Below, piece after piece: positions 21,100-32,815 of a DNA stretch of 64,000 nucleotides. Position 1 is the stretch's first letter; every line of letters starts with the position of its first letter. The notes below the pieces were generated by a model. That model was not told the origin of the DNA and made no database searches. It worked only from the letters and a program-made list of their open reading frames with translations. The position numbers were made by a program, and so were the translations under genes. Location of the stretch: NCBI GenBank assembly GCA_032622095.1, contig CP136064.1, positions 148,923,819-148,987,818 of the forward strand, written 5' to 3'. This stretch comes from Siphonodentalium dalli. Lineage: Eukaryota > Mollusca > Scaphopoda > Gadilida > Siphonodentaliidae.

Positions 21100-21830
21100 C
21101 CCATATAAAAATCCCCCTTGGTGCCACCATGGTAAAACACCATGGTAAACCATGGTAAAAAAACCGAGATATTTTGGCCGCCCATCGTGGTGTCACCATG
21201 GTGGTTTACCATGGTTTTACCATGGTGGTAATACCGTGGTGGTTTACAGAGGTGTTACCATGGTGGTAAACCACCTTGGTAAACTACCATGGTGGCACCA
21301 CGATGGGCGGCCAAAATATCTCGTTTTTTTTTACCATGGTGTTACCATGGTGGTATACTTTGGTTTACCGTGGTGTTACCATGATGGTGTACTGTGGTTT
21401 ACCATGGTGTTACTATGGTTTACCGTGGTGTTACCATGGTGGTATACTGTGGTTTACCGTTGTGTTACCATGGTGGTATAATGAGGTTTACCGTGGTGTT
21501 ACCATGATGGTATACTGTGGTTTACCGTGGTGTTACCATGATGGTATACTGTGGTTTACAGTGGTGTTACCATGATGGTATACTGTGGTTTACCGTGGTG
21601 TTACCATGGTTCACCGCGGTGTTACCATGGTGGTATACTGTGGTTTACCGTGGTGTTACCATGATGGTATACTTTGGTTTACCGTGGTGTTACCATGGTG
21701 GTATACTGTGGTTTACCGTGGTGTTAACATGGTGGTATACTGTGGTTTACCATGGTGCTATACTTTGGTTTAACGTGGTGGATTACACTTGTTAACCATG
21801 GTAATTTACTGTGGTTAACCATGGCAGTTT
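21100..21830 (+). repeat. Left terminal array of Y, ~34-bp CCATGG/GTGGT units
   Basis: From 21343 about a dozen units of roughly 34 bp (GTGGTTTACCGTGGTGTTAC plus 'catgatggtatact' and variants) are arranged head to tail. The Trp/Tyr/Val-rich open frames in all forward phases are consequences of the repeat, not proteins. Confidence 0.85.
21151..21339. repeat. Palindrome within the left array of Y
   Basis: CCATGGTAAAAAAACCGAGA and the following 'tattttggccgcccatcgtggtg' pair with the inverse 'caccacgatgggcggccaaaatatctcg' ending at 21339. The inner part is filled with ACCATGGTGG blocks. It may be a small foldback element inserted into the array or its founder. Confidence 0.75.
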
Positions 21831-21918
21831 ACTGCAATATTGCTACATGTTACCATTTCATGAGATTCCATCCACAGCCATGTAAATTATTAAATGTTCT
21901 GTGGTTCGATCTGCACAC

Positions 21919-22286
21919 CGGAGCTTCTAACGCTCTCCGCTATACACCCACCCACATATTAAGCTCATGTTGAGAATGCATGAGTACGATGGCTAACGTT
22001 CTGAAATGCATATCAACTGAATTTTAATCAAGAAAAGTTATTATCGGCTCATCGGGGGTAATGTCGATGGTTGTGATCGATATGAAAATGATTTTTCTTT
22101 CAGATGATACCGGATTGCATCGATAACAACCATCGGCATTACTCCCAGTGAGCCGAGTAACTTTTATTTATCAAAATTCAGTTGCTATGCATTTCAGAAA
22201 ATTCAGCCATCATGCTCCTTCTCTACTGTATGAGGTTTAGCGTATGATGTGGGTTGGTGTATAGCGGAGCGCGTTACAAGCTCCTG
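21919..22286. mobile_element. Hairpin element, family GTAACGCGCTCCGCT, second type
   Basis: The ends are 'ggagcttctaacgctctccg' and the inverse of 'cggagcgcgttacaagctcc', continuing through 'tatacacc.acccacat'. The whole interior is palindromic ('gaaatgcata.caactgaattttga', 'ggctca.tgggagtaatg.cgatggttg'). Terminal sequence is shared with 5406-5588 but the interior differs. Confidence 0.8.
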
Positions 22287-22607
22287 GGGATCAGCATGTT
22301 CGTGTTAAATGTAATGAACAATTAAAGATCATTGATAACAGGTCTTAGACTTATTAGAGCAAAGTTGTTAACATTGCGAGTATACACCTTGAGAATGGCA
22401 GCAACAATTAGCATTATTATTTATTTGAAAAAACCTGTGTTCTCAGGGAGTTTCGTCGTCACTGAAATTGTCTCTATTGTTTTCAGGGCCGGGAAACTCT
22501 GTCACGTGACCACTAATTTCGTCACCAAAATTTCCGAGTAAAACACAATGTCGTCTACTATATGCTTGTTTTTCAGAACTGCGGAGTGGCGCAGAGGACA
22601 GTTTGTA

Positions 22608-24970
22608 ACGTGTATTGCTTATTGCTTAAATTTATAAAATATTCAAGTGTTTGACTGATACCTAAGGCCAAAGTGAAAAATAGGTGTGTTTCCACTCCCA
22701 TCCATAAAAAAAACAGGGGCAGGGGGGTGGCTTTTCACTTTATTTTTTTTTTTCACTTTATTTTTTCGCGGGGAAATTCAAATATCATATTTGTGCTATC
22801 TTTCTAATAATTATGTCATTTATGAACTTATTGTGAAGGCTAACAAAGTATGTACTGAATTTCAGTGCCTTGTATTTAATCTACATGTGCAAATTGTACA
22901 TATGTTCATTAATATTCAATAAAACAACTAGTTTCAATATTTACAACAGTGTAGAATAACTTTCCACATAATTGGGCGTCAAGGCCTTTGGGGTGATTCT
23001 TTTCATAGACTTGAAAAAAGGTGTTGCAGTGGGGAACCTTTGTCATTTTGTTTCTGCCTTGCGCCATGTGTATGCATTTAAAAAACTTAAGTACCAACAC
23101 GTTGCTGGCACTTGTTTGGGACGACATGTTGACACTATTTCCCGGATGTTGGCAAAATTGTTTTAGATCTTCCGGTAAATATACACTCCGGCTTCCGTTC
23201 GGTAAATTACCGTAGGCCTATATCATCCGGTTGTTACAGTCCGTTCTTTTCAGACACCGTTGGAAGTTTTGGGACAGATGTATTCTTTGCGATTGCGTTC
23301 GCGTAAATATTGTGTAGCATTATTTTGCCGGTATATTTGGGCATGTCGTTAGTTGACGTACATTAATAATGCGGTCATAAACTCATCACCCTAATGCCGC
23401 CATGGAGCTTCATTTTACAGTGTGTCTGAAAACCACGTGCGCGTTTGTTTTTGTTTACAATCTGTTGCTATATCGGTCACAACACGGAATTTTATTGTCA
23501 GTGGGTCGATTTAATAACCAAATAAGGAGACAATTTTAGTATGCTTGTTTATGTGAGAGGTCTATATATAACAATATAAATAGCAGGCCTCGCATTATCA
23601 AAATCAGTGCGAGGCTGCCAAGGAGGCCCCGCAAAAGAATTTACGAGGCTGTTTTTGTTCGTTGGGGGCCTACATTTGTTTATAGAATCCAAATTAACCT
23701 AAAATTGGCTATTCCAAAACTGTTAACCGACAGTGACATAAATATTTTACTAAATTAGTAAAATTACTACTATTTTGTTTAGGCGAGAGATTAATGTTGA
23801 TGCATTTCCTCGACATAGTTTGCAGTATGCCGTCGTGACAAATGACCGACCTCTATCATCAACTGTTGTTTTAATTTCAAAGTTGTCTTTAAAAGTAAAT
23901 TTGTCAAACGTAGAGACAAGAATTGTTTTGTCTTTCTTAACTCTTTCGTTGCCGAGCTAATTTTACACCTAAATTGCCGGAGAATTTGATATATAATTAA
24001 ATCTCTAACTACAAGCTTATCATCATTGTGCTATAAATACAATAACAGAAATGACACACATGCATGTGGTCTAAACTGTCACTGAGGCACGCTGGGGCCT
24101 GTGGGAGTTTATAATCACGCCGTTTGTTTTAATGAATTACGTTTTTACCTTGAAAAATAGGTGATTCATTCAGCAAAAACGGCAATTTTGACTATTACAA
24201 AAAATAATAAAACAATCTAAAGTACACATAATCTTTATTGTAATGTCAGGTTGTCATACTATCATGTTTAAATTAGTTAATGCATTGGTAAAATGCAGAT
24301 CTTTCATATAAATAATTGTCTAAAAATATTTTTCTTAAATTGTCGGCCATTTTGGATTTCCGACTGCGGATCTTACATTATGTTTACAAACTTATTTCAT
24401 TATTTTAATTTTCAAACGTCTTAAAAAGGATTAAAATTCAGATATATACTGCAGAATTTAATTAGAAACAATTAAAACAATAATTTTATGAAACTTGAAA
24501 AACTTTTTTATTATTGTCATTCAGTTGTGATCAAAATAATTACGGTTACAATTATGATTTAGATGCACGTTCCGGACCCCGGATTGAGTCCTCTTGACCG
24601 GAACCCGCCGTGTGGTCGCGTGGTTGTTGACGAGGCCGCCGAAGAGACCTCGTTGACTTTTTTACGGGGCCGGGCGGCCGCGGCCTCGTGATAATGAGAG
24701 GCCTGATAAATAGTGTAGTATTAATTCACGTGGAAATAGTAAATACATCGTATTTTATTTTTCGGGATTTGGAAAATAAATAAAGTGAGTTTCGTCGGGG
24801 GGTTTTGAGGTGGGGCGGGCGGGGGAGTGGAAACATGCCTATTTTTCGCTTTGGCCTAAACAAAAAAATATATATTTGGACAATATTCGAATGTGCGCAT
24901 AATTGTTTTTTGTTTGGGCATCAGTCAAACACCTGAATATTTTATAAGTTTATACAATATCCATACACGT
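22608..24970. mobile_element. Foldback element (~2.36 kb) with nested palindromic insert
   Basis: The left arm 22608-22760 ('tttataaaatattcaagtgtttgactgat', 'ggccaaagtgaaaaatagg', 'gtttccactccc', 'cactttattttttt') is the inverse of 24770-24970. Inside, 23585-24712 is bounded by AGGCCTCGCATTATCA and the inverse TGATAATGAGAGGCCT, suggesting a second element within the first. Small frames at 22909-23215 match no family I recognise. Confidence 0.65.
23585..24712. mobile_element. Possible nested element bounded by GGCCTCGCATTATCA
   Basis: The termini 'caggcctcgcattatcaaaa' and 'cctcgtgataatgagaggcctg' are inverse of each other. GC-rich subterminal stretches ('gcgaggctgccaaggaggcc', 'gcggccgcggcctcgtgata') contrast with an AT-rich interior. 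No transposase frame. Related 'gcgaggctc..' hairpins occur at 51120-51265. Confidence 0.45.
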
Positions 24971-25114
24971 CAAAATATATAAATATATCAAAGATATCAT
25001 TTATCTCGCGAGGCGAATCAGATCAAATGGAACAACAAGTGTACACAGTTTGGTTAAGTGCGGTCGGTCGGTTAATAGATTGATTTTTTTATTTAAAACC
25101 AATAAAATGACATA

Positions 25115-25540
25115 CATGTAGCTGTAGCACGTTACTAAAAGCTTGTGATGGATTCAGTATTACTAGTAATGTGTGTCCCAGAATTAGATCCGTATCTCCG
25201 AGATTATCCGTCATTTCATAAATATATCTCAACAATATCACAGCGTCAAAAGAATAGCAGACTCCGTAACATGGTTCTCAAATCACGCTGCGATGAAAAC
25301 TGAAGAATAGCTGTAGTACGTTACTAAAATCTTGTGATGGATTCAGTGATAATGTGTGTCCCAGGATTGGATCCGTATCTCCGAGATTATCCGTCATAAA
25401 TATATCTCAAAAAATTTCAACATCACAGCATCACCGGCGTTCCGATCAAAATAATAGCAGACTCCGTAGTAACTGGGCGAATTGTCATGGCGACATGGTT
25501 CTCAAATCATGTTTCGATGAAAATTGAAGAATATGAATTA
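25115..25540 (+). repeat. Direct duplication of a ~190-230-bp unit
   Basis: 'gctgtag.acgttactaaaa.cttgtgatggattcag' starts each unit (about 25121 and 25310); each continues through 'gtgtgtccca.gatt.gatccgtatctccgagattatccgtca' and 'catggttctcaaatca'. The second unit has about 40 extra bases. No coding function. Confidence 0.75.
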
Positions 25541-25805
25541 TGATCCATCGTCCTTTTTACATGTACTTGTATGTTGTACTAGTAGCCAACAAACTTGTGA
25601 CTCATGAGTCATGCATGACTGATCTGTGACGTCATAATTCCGACTAATTCTACATAATTGTATGTCTCGTAAGCAAAGTCACCAGTGGTTGACTCTTGTC
25701 AGTCTTGTGAGTTAATTGGACGGTTTATAATTTTGTGAAGTATCTGTCTTTTGAAATTCTCAACATTGTCGTGCATGTCAACACTGGTCAAGTGTTTGGG
25801 TTTCT

Positions 25806-25910
25806 AGACGATTGGTACCTGGACGTTTCGTACCCACGGGTCGATTGGTACCTGGACGTTTCGTACCCTGTGGACGATTGGTACCATTTCAGTGTGGATG
25901 ATTGGTACCA
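25806..25910 (+). repeat. GACGATTGGTACC cluster, left
   Basis: Four occurrences of (G)ACGATTGGTACC or close variants, with two GGACGTTTCGTACCC, within about 105 bp. Mirrored at 27508-27625. Candidate subterminal transposase-binding repeats of the MULE; binding is inference. Confidence 0.7.
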
Positions 25911-26179
25911 TATAAAATTGTGTTGGGCTATATTTAAAGTTAATTGTGATAGTGTTTTTCAGTTTTATTGGAATATCATATATATCATGTACACTGACGA
26001 AAAATAACAAGTAAAAACAAAGATAAAAACAAAATAGATAGTATATAGCACATTGTTTAAATTACGATATATTAGATACACACAACAATGAGAACATGAC
26101 AACATATACATGTACGGTATCGCTGATTTACGACGGAGAAGCTTTTGGTGCGAAGAGTTTGGCGCATGATTTCAGCAGC

Positions 26180-26800
26180 TGGCTAGTGGAAAGTCGTTTT
26201 GGATCCATCTTCATATTCAGCCCAAAGCGTGAATAGTTGTGCCTGGTTTTCCCGATGTCGGAGCCTCTGATACCGCTTCAATTTCTTTTTACCAACGAGC
26301 TTGACGTTTATGTCAGTGGTCACAGTCTCGTCGAATAACTGGGGTATAAGGATGTAGAATGGGATGTTGCTGTTTCTGGTCTTATAGTTGATTCTGCGGT
26401 GCCAGCCTTCATAATCGTTATTCGTCCGTGTTGCTCTGCCGAAGGCACACCAGGTCGAAGGAGGATGAACGGTGCTGTCCATCCATGTTGAATAAAGTGG
26501 AAACCTGGCTGTCACTGGAACTGGGATGTTGTTTCATCTTTTCGAAGGATGCTCTGATATGTTCAGCTGGTATTAATGGAAGAGCAAACAGCTTTCGAAG
26601 TTGCCGATGTGTGTCACCCTTCTGGTAGTAGATTTATGCAAGACCTTTCTGCTGAATATGACGCCATATTGCCTGAGTCCAGTGGAAGAAGCAGCCACGA
26701 AGATCGACGGTGGGGAAATTAGTGCGAATTGCCTTCCATGTTGCTTTCTCGAAGTCCATGGTGACGGTTTGCACCAATGGATCTGCTGGAAGAATTTGTC
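26180..26800 (-). pseudogene. MULE transposase, C-terminal half, decayed
   Basis: Read on the minus strand from about 26800, one frame gives Q-I-L-P-A-D-P, then T-M-D-F-E-K-A-T-W and G-C-F-F-H-W-T-Q, the D-x-E and C-x2-H region of animal MULE transposases. A TAA stop interrupts at 26635-26633, a frameshift occurs near 26490-26500, and the other frame (26183-26515) continues with W-C-A-F-G, R-T-N-N-D-Y-E-G-W-H and K-L-K-R-Y-Q-R, the conserved tail of the family. The N-terminal part with the first catalytic Asp is missing; upstream minus-strand frame 26861-27049 has some Cys and His but I cannot assign it. The protein would have cut and pasted Mutator-type DNA; this copy cannot work. Confidence 0.8.
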
Positions 26801-27507
26801 AGAGAGACTCGAATACCTGAAATGATACAACAATTGTCTCTTTATAAACGCTCTTTATATTCAGTTCAAGTTTGCGAGAGATATGTCGGCGGCGGTGGTT
26901 GTTGGTTCGTCTATTGACATTTGAACGTCGAAGTTTTCTGGAGATATGCCGGTGGTGCTATTCGCAGTAGTTTCAGCTACGGTGGTCATACGTCGGCATT
27001 CCTCACAGTGATAATCGCACGCGTTGTTGTTTTTATTGTGAGTTATCATTGTGAAAACATTTTAATTTGATCAACGACCAGTTATCCTCAGATCAAAGCC
27101 TGGTGATTACAACTCGGTGATTACAGCTCAGTTAGTGATTAAGAATCAAGACACCTTGACCATTTATCACTAGCTAAAACAACACGCGCTGTGACCAAAC
27201 AATTAACCGCGTAGGCATTACCAATCATACAGGAAAGATATTAGGCATTGCTGCAAAAGTTACAAATATTGACATTAAAGACTCGCCCAATAGATAAATA
27301 AATGTACTAAGAGTAATAAAATATTCACTCATTCATTTTATGTAGATGTGTTTGAGGCCAATTTATATTATTATTAAGGCTTTTTTTGTCACTTAAATCT
27401 GCTGCAAAAATTACCTTATACGGTCCAATTGTCTACAGTAAGTCAAACTACTGATATAACACCATAATATATACGTATATATTCTTAAAACATTAAATAA
27501 ATTGTCT

Positions 27508-27625
27508 GGTACCAATCGTCTTCCCTGACTTGGTTCCAAACGTCCAAACAAGACTGGTACCAATCGTCCTGTGGGTACGAAACGTCCAGGTACCAATCGT
27601 CCAAGGTACCAATCGTCTTGTTTCC
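27508..27625 (-). repeat. GACGATTGGTACC cluster, right (inverted)
   Basis: Reverse complement of the 25806-25910 cluster, with four GGTACCAATCGTC and one GGGTACGAAACGTCC. Confidence 0.7.
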
Positions 27626-27640
27626 AGTGTAATCCCACTA

Positions 27641-28970
27641 GCAGTAGCACTGAACGAATTGACTGTTTTCGGAGGTTATAACATCTTGTCCCTTTCATAT
27701 ACAAACATAATCCAGACAGTGCTAACAATATTCCAGGTTATTAAGAAGCAAGTTAGGTCCAATTATTTGCTAAAACGATCGAAAACACGAAAAGTTTACT
27801 GGAATAATAAAACGCACATGGGTCGTAAACCGGAAGCACAATTTCGGGATCCCACAATTTCGTACTATAAACCTCGTACCTTAATGCCTTATTTAAGTTG
27901 TTTTTTCCTTTGGTGTGTTTTTTTCTTGCGTTCTCTCTCCCTCTTTATCTCCCTCTTTCTCTCTCTATCTCTCTAAGGGTGGCCATGAGAGAGATTGGAT
28001 AGTTGGGTAGTAGTGATCATTATTTATTTCGTTGATAACAAGAATAAAAACATAAGAACATTAACATGAACTTGAATGAATATGAAAAATTACGATGACT
28101 AAATGTGACGAACGGAGTGACGGAATGAATATGATGCATGAATATGACGAACGAATATGACGGAATGAATATGACTCTATTGCATGTAAGGATATACGCA
28201 CCGCCAATAAACACTGTTAAAATATATTTCGGGCAGTTTGATCGACCGAAGTTGAATTTTACAAAAAGTGAGCATATTATATCATCACTATTGAAACAGG
28301 TATTCCACGAAGCACCAGACCAGATATGGACTCCGGGAGGACAATGCGAGCCCATGTAAACCTTCCGGGAAATGAATAACGTATTTGTGTACCGTACTTC
28401 TTAGATTTTCAAACCAGAGCTGTTTTTCCCCGAAAAGAGTCATAATTGTGGAAATATCTAAAATACGTAATTGTGAGATGTAAATTGTACATATTGATAA
28501 ATATTGCCTGTTGTGTTGGAAGCAAACAGTACTAAATTATAACATTATAAAAGATGTATTAAAGGTAAACAAAGTCTTCCAAACAACTCCATTCAGTTTA
28601 TATATTTATTCCATACTAAAACATATTCCTATTAATTATTACATTATATACGTTTGTTCGTTAAAAGTTATAACTGAGATATCATTTATAATAATTAATA
28701 ATATCTTCACCTCGATCTAAACATTCTTATATTATGGGATACAGCATTGCATATACAACTATTGACAATGCAGTAGAATAATAATGTGCTGTAGTATGTA
28801 AACCTGCTACATGTATACTGTGACAAGCTACGTATATTGGTACAATATGGCAGCATGTTATAAACAATTAATGACTCACCATATACCATTGTATATATTG
28901 TAAATAATAAATTAATCGAAGCATGTAAATACCATTGTAGATGCACGAGACCCACGACATGGTAAATAGC
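27641..28970. other. No gene recognised; simple-sequence DNA in part
   Basis: Contains a CTCTCT pyrimidine tract (27930-27976), short 'atatgacgaa/gaatatgacggaatg' repeats (28085-28172) and TA-rich DNA (28500-28960). No exon or transposase was identified. Confidence 0.4.
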
Positions 28971-28971
28971 A

Positions 28972-29441
28972 TTGTGGTTGAAGGTCAACGTGAAATGTAA
29001 TAGTGGTACCTTGATTGAAAACTTCACTGGTGCTGTGATACCACCGTGGTTATACTTGGTGAGACCATGGTTCACCTTGGTAGAAAAACTTTACTGTGCT
29101 ACCACCGTGGTGATACCTTGGTGTCACCTTGGTAGAAAAACTTTACTGTGCTACCACCATGGTAATACCTTGGTCGGGTTTGGTCCCACCATGGTACAAA
29201 AACTTTAGTGTGCTACCACCGTGGTACCACCTTGGTGCCACCATGGTTTCACCTTGGTGCAAAAACTTTACTGTGCTACCACCGTGATAACACCTTGGTA
29301 CCACCGTGGTGTTTTCACCGTGATGCCACTTTACTGTGCTACCACCATGGTGAACCAAGATGTCACCATGGTGAACCAAGGTGGTACCTTGGTGAAACCA
29401 TGGTTTCACCAAGGTGACACCAAGGGGGATTTTTATATGGG
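28972..29441 (-). repeat. Right terminal array of Y, ~52-54-bp units
   Basis: About seven units of 'accaccgtggtgataccttgg' plus 'tgtcaccttggtagaaaaactttactgtgct'. It shares the ACCATGGT/ACCTTGGT motif with the left array but has a different period and the extra block 'aaaaactttactgtgct'. Frames here are repeat artefacts. Confidence 0.85.
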
Positions 29442-30093
29442 TACGGTGGGCGCGTGGGCGTTTTATTTATAGAATGGGAATTTTTGGACGGATTAAAAGT
29501 CTTAACTGCGACCCCGAGGCCAGTAAAAGATGTAGTTGGGAATTATAATTTCAATTGTGTATATTCGGATGCCAAGAAGTGCAAGGCGATTAATTCTATG
29601 AATTGGTCATTCATGAAACCAATATATTTTATATTCTATAATTACAATCATGGGTATATGATCTTGAGCGCGTTACCATTTCTGACTATATATGGTTTTC
29701 TTGTATTAGTTTGGTTTTGACTGTTAGATTTCCATGGACTGCTGTTAGTTTTGTATTGTCGTTTATTGATATAAATGGAAATTGACGTATATTAAATGTA
29801 CGATAGCTGTATTAGAATATATAATTGCTGTATTAGAATTTGTTTTATATTTGGTTGGAATATGAGTAATATTGAATTGAAATAGAACATTAATTGTGCA
29901 TCTATATGTCAATATTGATTAGAAAACGATATACTAGTATTAGAATGAAATTCTCTCATATTGAATATAAGAAAGACTACCATAGTTTGAAAATGAACAC
30001 CAGTGGTTGGGAAATAATATATTGATTTTAGAAAAGATTGTTATTAGCATGGAATGTACCTATATTGAAGGTTTGATGCATGCAAGTAGTTAA

Positions 30094-30573
30094 ATGTACT
30101 AAATCCGATAAAACTCCTCTCAATTACTATTTCAATGGCTTCGGGGGTCAAAAATATTTGATTCGAGTCGAGGAAGTCACCCATCAAAGCTCAGATTTGT
30201 TAGATATCGATTTTAGAAATCTATTATTTTTCATTATCGGGAATACTTTCTGGCACAGAACTCAGTCAAAATTGCGTTATTATTACCACTTGATTTTAGA
30301 GTTATCCATCCTTGTCTGTTTGAATATATTTTGGTGTACACATCCCGAGCAGATTACGGCAGTTGAAGGCAATTATTAGTACTCATCTCGAGTGAATAAC
30401 AAATTTCAAAAATCAATATCTAATAACTCTGAGCTTTGTTTGGTGGGTTCCTCGACTCGAATCAAATATTGTTTACCCCCAAAGCCAAAGAAATAGTAAT
30501 ATAGGACCCTCTGATCGGATTGTTGTTGTTGGAATCTGTTGAGATGGGGACCCTCTGTTCGGATTGAGTACCT
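30094..30573 (+). mobile_element. TTAA-flanked foldback MITE, family A, copy 6
   Basis: Duplicate of the 18943-19422 copy, carried along with segment X. It is therefore not an independent insertion. One difference seen: 'atattgttta' versus 'atatttttta' near 30470. Confidence 0.85.
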
Positions 30574-30797
30574 TTAATCACCGACGACTGGGCATCACGA
30601 TATTTTGAACATGAAGTTTCGGGATCATATAACTTGGTATGCTGTTCAATCAATGCGGCTATTTGTTTGTTTTTGTTTTTTTTGCGTTTCCGTTGAAATA
30701 CATCATACAGAGATTTTTGTAAAATTGTTCTACATTCTGGGTATTGAAACTAACACTTGAATTGCAACTCGGTAATACAGCCATCTGATATACTTAC

Positions 30798-30834
30798 ATG
30801 CTACGAAAAGAACAAGGGTTAAAACTGGAAGCAT
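30798..30834 (-). CDS. Duplicate Kazal exon 1 (signal peptide), upstream copy
   Basis: Identical to 19647-19683, with the same ATG, hydrophobic codons and GTAAGTAT donor. It has no exon 2 of its own before the next copy. A transcript from here could only join the Kazal exons by splicing over about 13.6 kb, across block Y and X copy 1. It may serve as an alternative first exon giving the same signal peptide, or be dead. The TATA-like box is changed (ATAACTAG). Confidence 0.5.
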
Positions 30835-31577
30835 CCTGTTTAGCGCGCATATATCGAACGTTCGAATGACCAAAACAAAACGTATTAAAACCTTATCTTG
30901 GGCGAGGGAAATTGGCATGTGTTCATCTTATCTTGAGCTAGTTATGGTCAAACTGTATGACCTCTGATATATAGGATCTTCCATGGGAAACGGTGGTTGA
31001 CATTATGTTCCACTGACAAGAGCTAAACAACAGTGGGCCCAGATGTTTTGGTGGTTAGATATCAAGTTTCAGGCAGTTTTATCAGGTTTTGAATTTGGTC
31101 GGGTGACAAAATAATAAAGAACGTTATATAACATATTTTATTGTAAATCCCAAGAAAAGTTAAATACAGAATTTGGACATAATTGTCAGATAGACAGTAC
31201 TGTAGGAAGCTGGGATGGGATCATAAGTTATTTCAACTTAGAAAATGCTCTTCTCCATGGGCAGCCGTTTGGTCGGAAAATTCGTCAAATAATAATTAAT
31301 AGTGGATTGTTTAAGTAATTGCATGCATCAGGCATTCAATATAGGTATATTCCATATTAATAGCAATCTTTTCTAAATCAATATATTATATCCCAACCAA
31401 TGGTGTTCATTTCTATATCTCTATACCAATAGTCTTTCTGATATTCAATATGAATATATAAATCGTTTTCTAATCACTGTTGATAGATGCACAATTAATG
31501 TTCATTTTCATTTCAATTGTACCCATATTCCAACGAATATATAAAACAAATTCTAATACAACAATTATACATTCTAA

Positions 31578-31999
31578 AGGTGCCTTTACACGATTACGCT
31601 TGCTTAATTCAGCAAGCTCAAGATGCGAGCTGCATCGTGTAATACCATGCCATTTCATACAGCTCAGCACTTTTTATTACCCATTTAGCAAGCTGTATGG
31701 AAAGGAACCCGGTCGTTTTTTCATTCAGCATGGATCCCCCATTAATGTCAAGTAGCAGTTAACTAACAGAATTCCTCCTGATACCTGATAAAAGACACAT
31801 GTGTAGTTCACAATATTGGAGTCTATTTAGTAAATATAACCACAGACCAGTTAATTATGATGGACAGTCTGTGAAAGATGTCCTGATAAAACAGTGCTTT
31901 TAAAAGCTTGCTGGATGGTGTACTGTGAACATCCAGCATAACCCCATGTGGTTACCATTTGGAGCTGAATTAAGCAAGCTTAATCGTGTAATGGCACCT
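31578..31999. mobile_element. PIF/Harbinger-type MITE, duplicate copy
   Basis: Same element as 20427-20848, copied with segment X. At least two substitutions distinguish it ('gctgtatgga' for 'gctgtaggga', 'gatacctgat' for 'gatatctgat'). Confidence 0.85.
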
Positions 32000-32250
32000 T
32001 AATACAGCTAAATATCGTACATTTAAAATGCGCCAGTTTACTTTTAATAGCAATACGAACTAACAGCAGTCCATTAAATTCTAACAGTCAAATCCGGAAC
32101 TAATATGAGTCGATTTATAACCATAGATGAATATGACTATTTTTAGTCTATGTTATAACAAATAGACAACATAATAAAACAGACACAAGAGGGCGCCTCA
32201 TCATGACCGAGGAACCACAAATTATATATATAGATTCAGAAATATATAAA

Positions 32251-32815
32251 TAGACTAAAGATACGGGGTGATTCCATTCATTCCGCTGGGCTACGATGGG
32301 TAAATTGCCCTAGGAAAAATTGAATGGAATTATTTTTGTGACCGGAGTAATCTAAAAACAGCACAGTTACAAATGCAAACAAAACATAATTTTTTATTGA
32401 GGAAATTTGACAAAATTCACATTGGGCGTGTCGAACAGTCGAAGACTTGAGTAAATGAGCAAAAGTATCTGATATTCACGATAACACTAAGGAGAAGTTT
32501 TATTTTATCGAACAAGTAAATATAATTAATTTTAGAACAACCTGGACACTAAGTATCTAAAACTTTGGATACATAATTTTAACTGTCATCCATTTGAATT
32601 TTATATTTCAGAATTGCATATTGTATAATCATGACAAATTATAAAAAAATAAAATTCATTTAATCCATTACATAAATATTATCCATGTGTTCTCTCAGTT
32701 GACACCAGGGGCCTATACTATAGAATACAATTTTTGTAATATCAGCGTTAATTTGTGATTTACTAATTTTGTAATACATATTTTGTGTTCTATAGTATTC
32801 GACTGTATTTCGATC
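32251..32815. other. No gene; small hairpin at 32716-32806
   Basis: AT-rich DNA. 'atactatagaatacaattttt' pairs with 'ttttgtgttctatagtat' around an AT-rich loop. Otherwise nothing recognised. Confidence 0.4.

Larger units (their letters stand above)
25735..27640 (-). mobile_element. Degenerate Mutator-like (MULE) element
   Basis: A decayed MULE transposase (26180-26800, minus strand) lies between two inverted clusters of the 13-bp motif GACGATTGGTACC: forward at 25806-25910 and reverse at 27508-27625. The companion motif GGACGTTTCGTACCC occurs in both. Long inverted ends carrying repeated short motifs fit the Mutator superfamily. Exact ends and target duplication were not resolved. Confidence 0.65.
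21100..29441. mobile_element. Block Y: 8.3-kb composite with inverted ends between the X copies
   Basis: Both ends read CCCATATAAAAATCCCCCTT inward, followed by GGTG and CACC and then arrays rich in CCATGG and CCTTGG. The block sits exactly between the two direct copies of X. Inside are a hairpin-family element, a large foldback, a MULE remnant and unique AT-rich DNA. Whether Y is one mobile element with nested insertions or several elements side by side cannot be settled by reading. No TSD is visible because both flanks are X. Confidence 0.6.
29442..32250. repeat. Duplicated segment X, copy 2
   Basis: The same 2,809-bp segment as 18291-21099, including both nested MITEs, both arms and the Kazal promoter/exon 1. 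Beyond 32250 ('tagactaaagatacgggg') it diverges from the sequence after copy 1. Confidence 0.92.

Noticed and set aside
21152-21795. Overlapping forward ORFs rich in Trp, Tyr, Gly and Val
   Set aside because: They are translations of the ~34-bp tandem array in every phase, with no other protein-like property.
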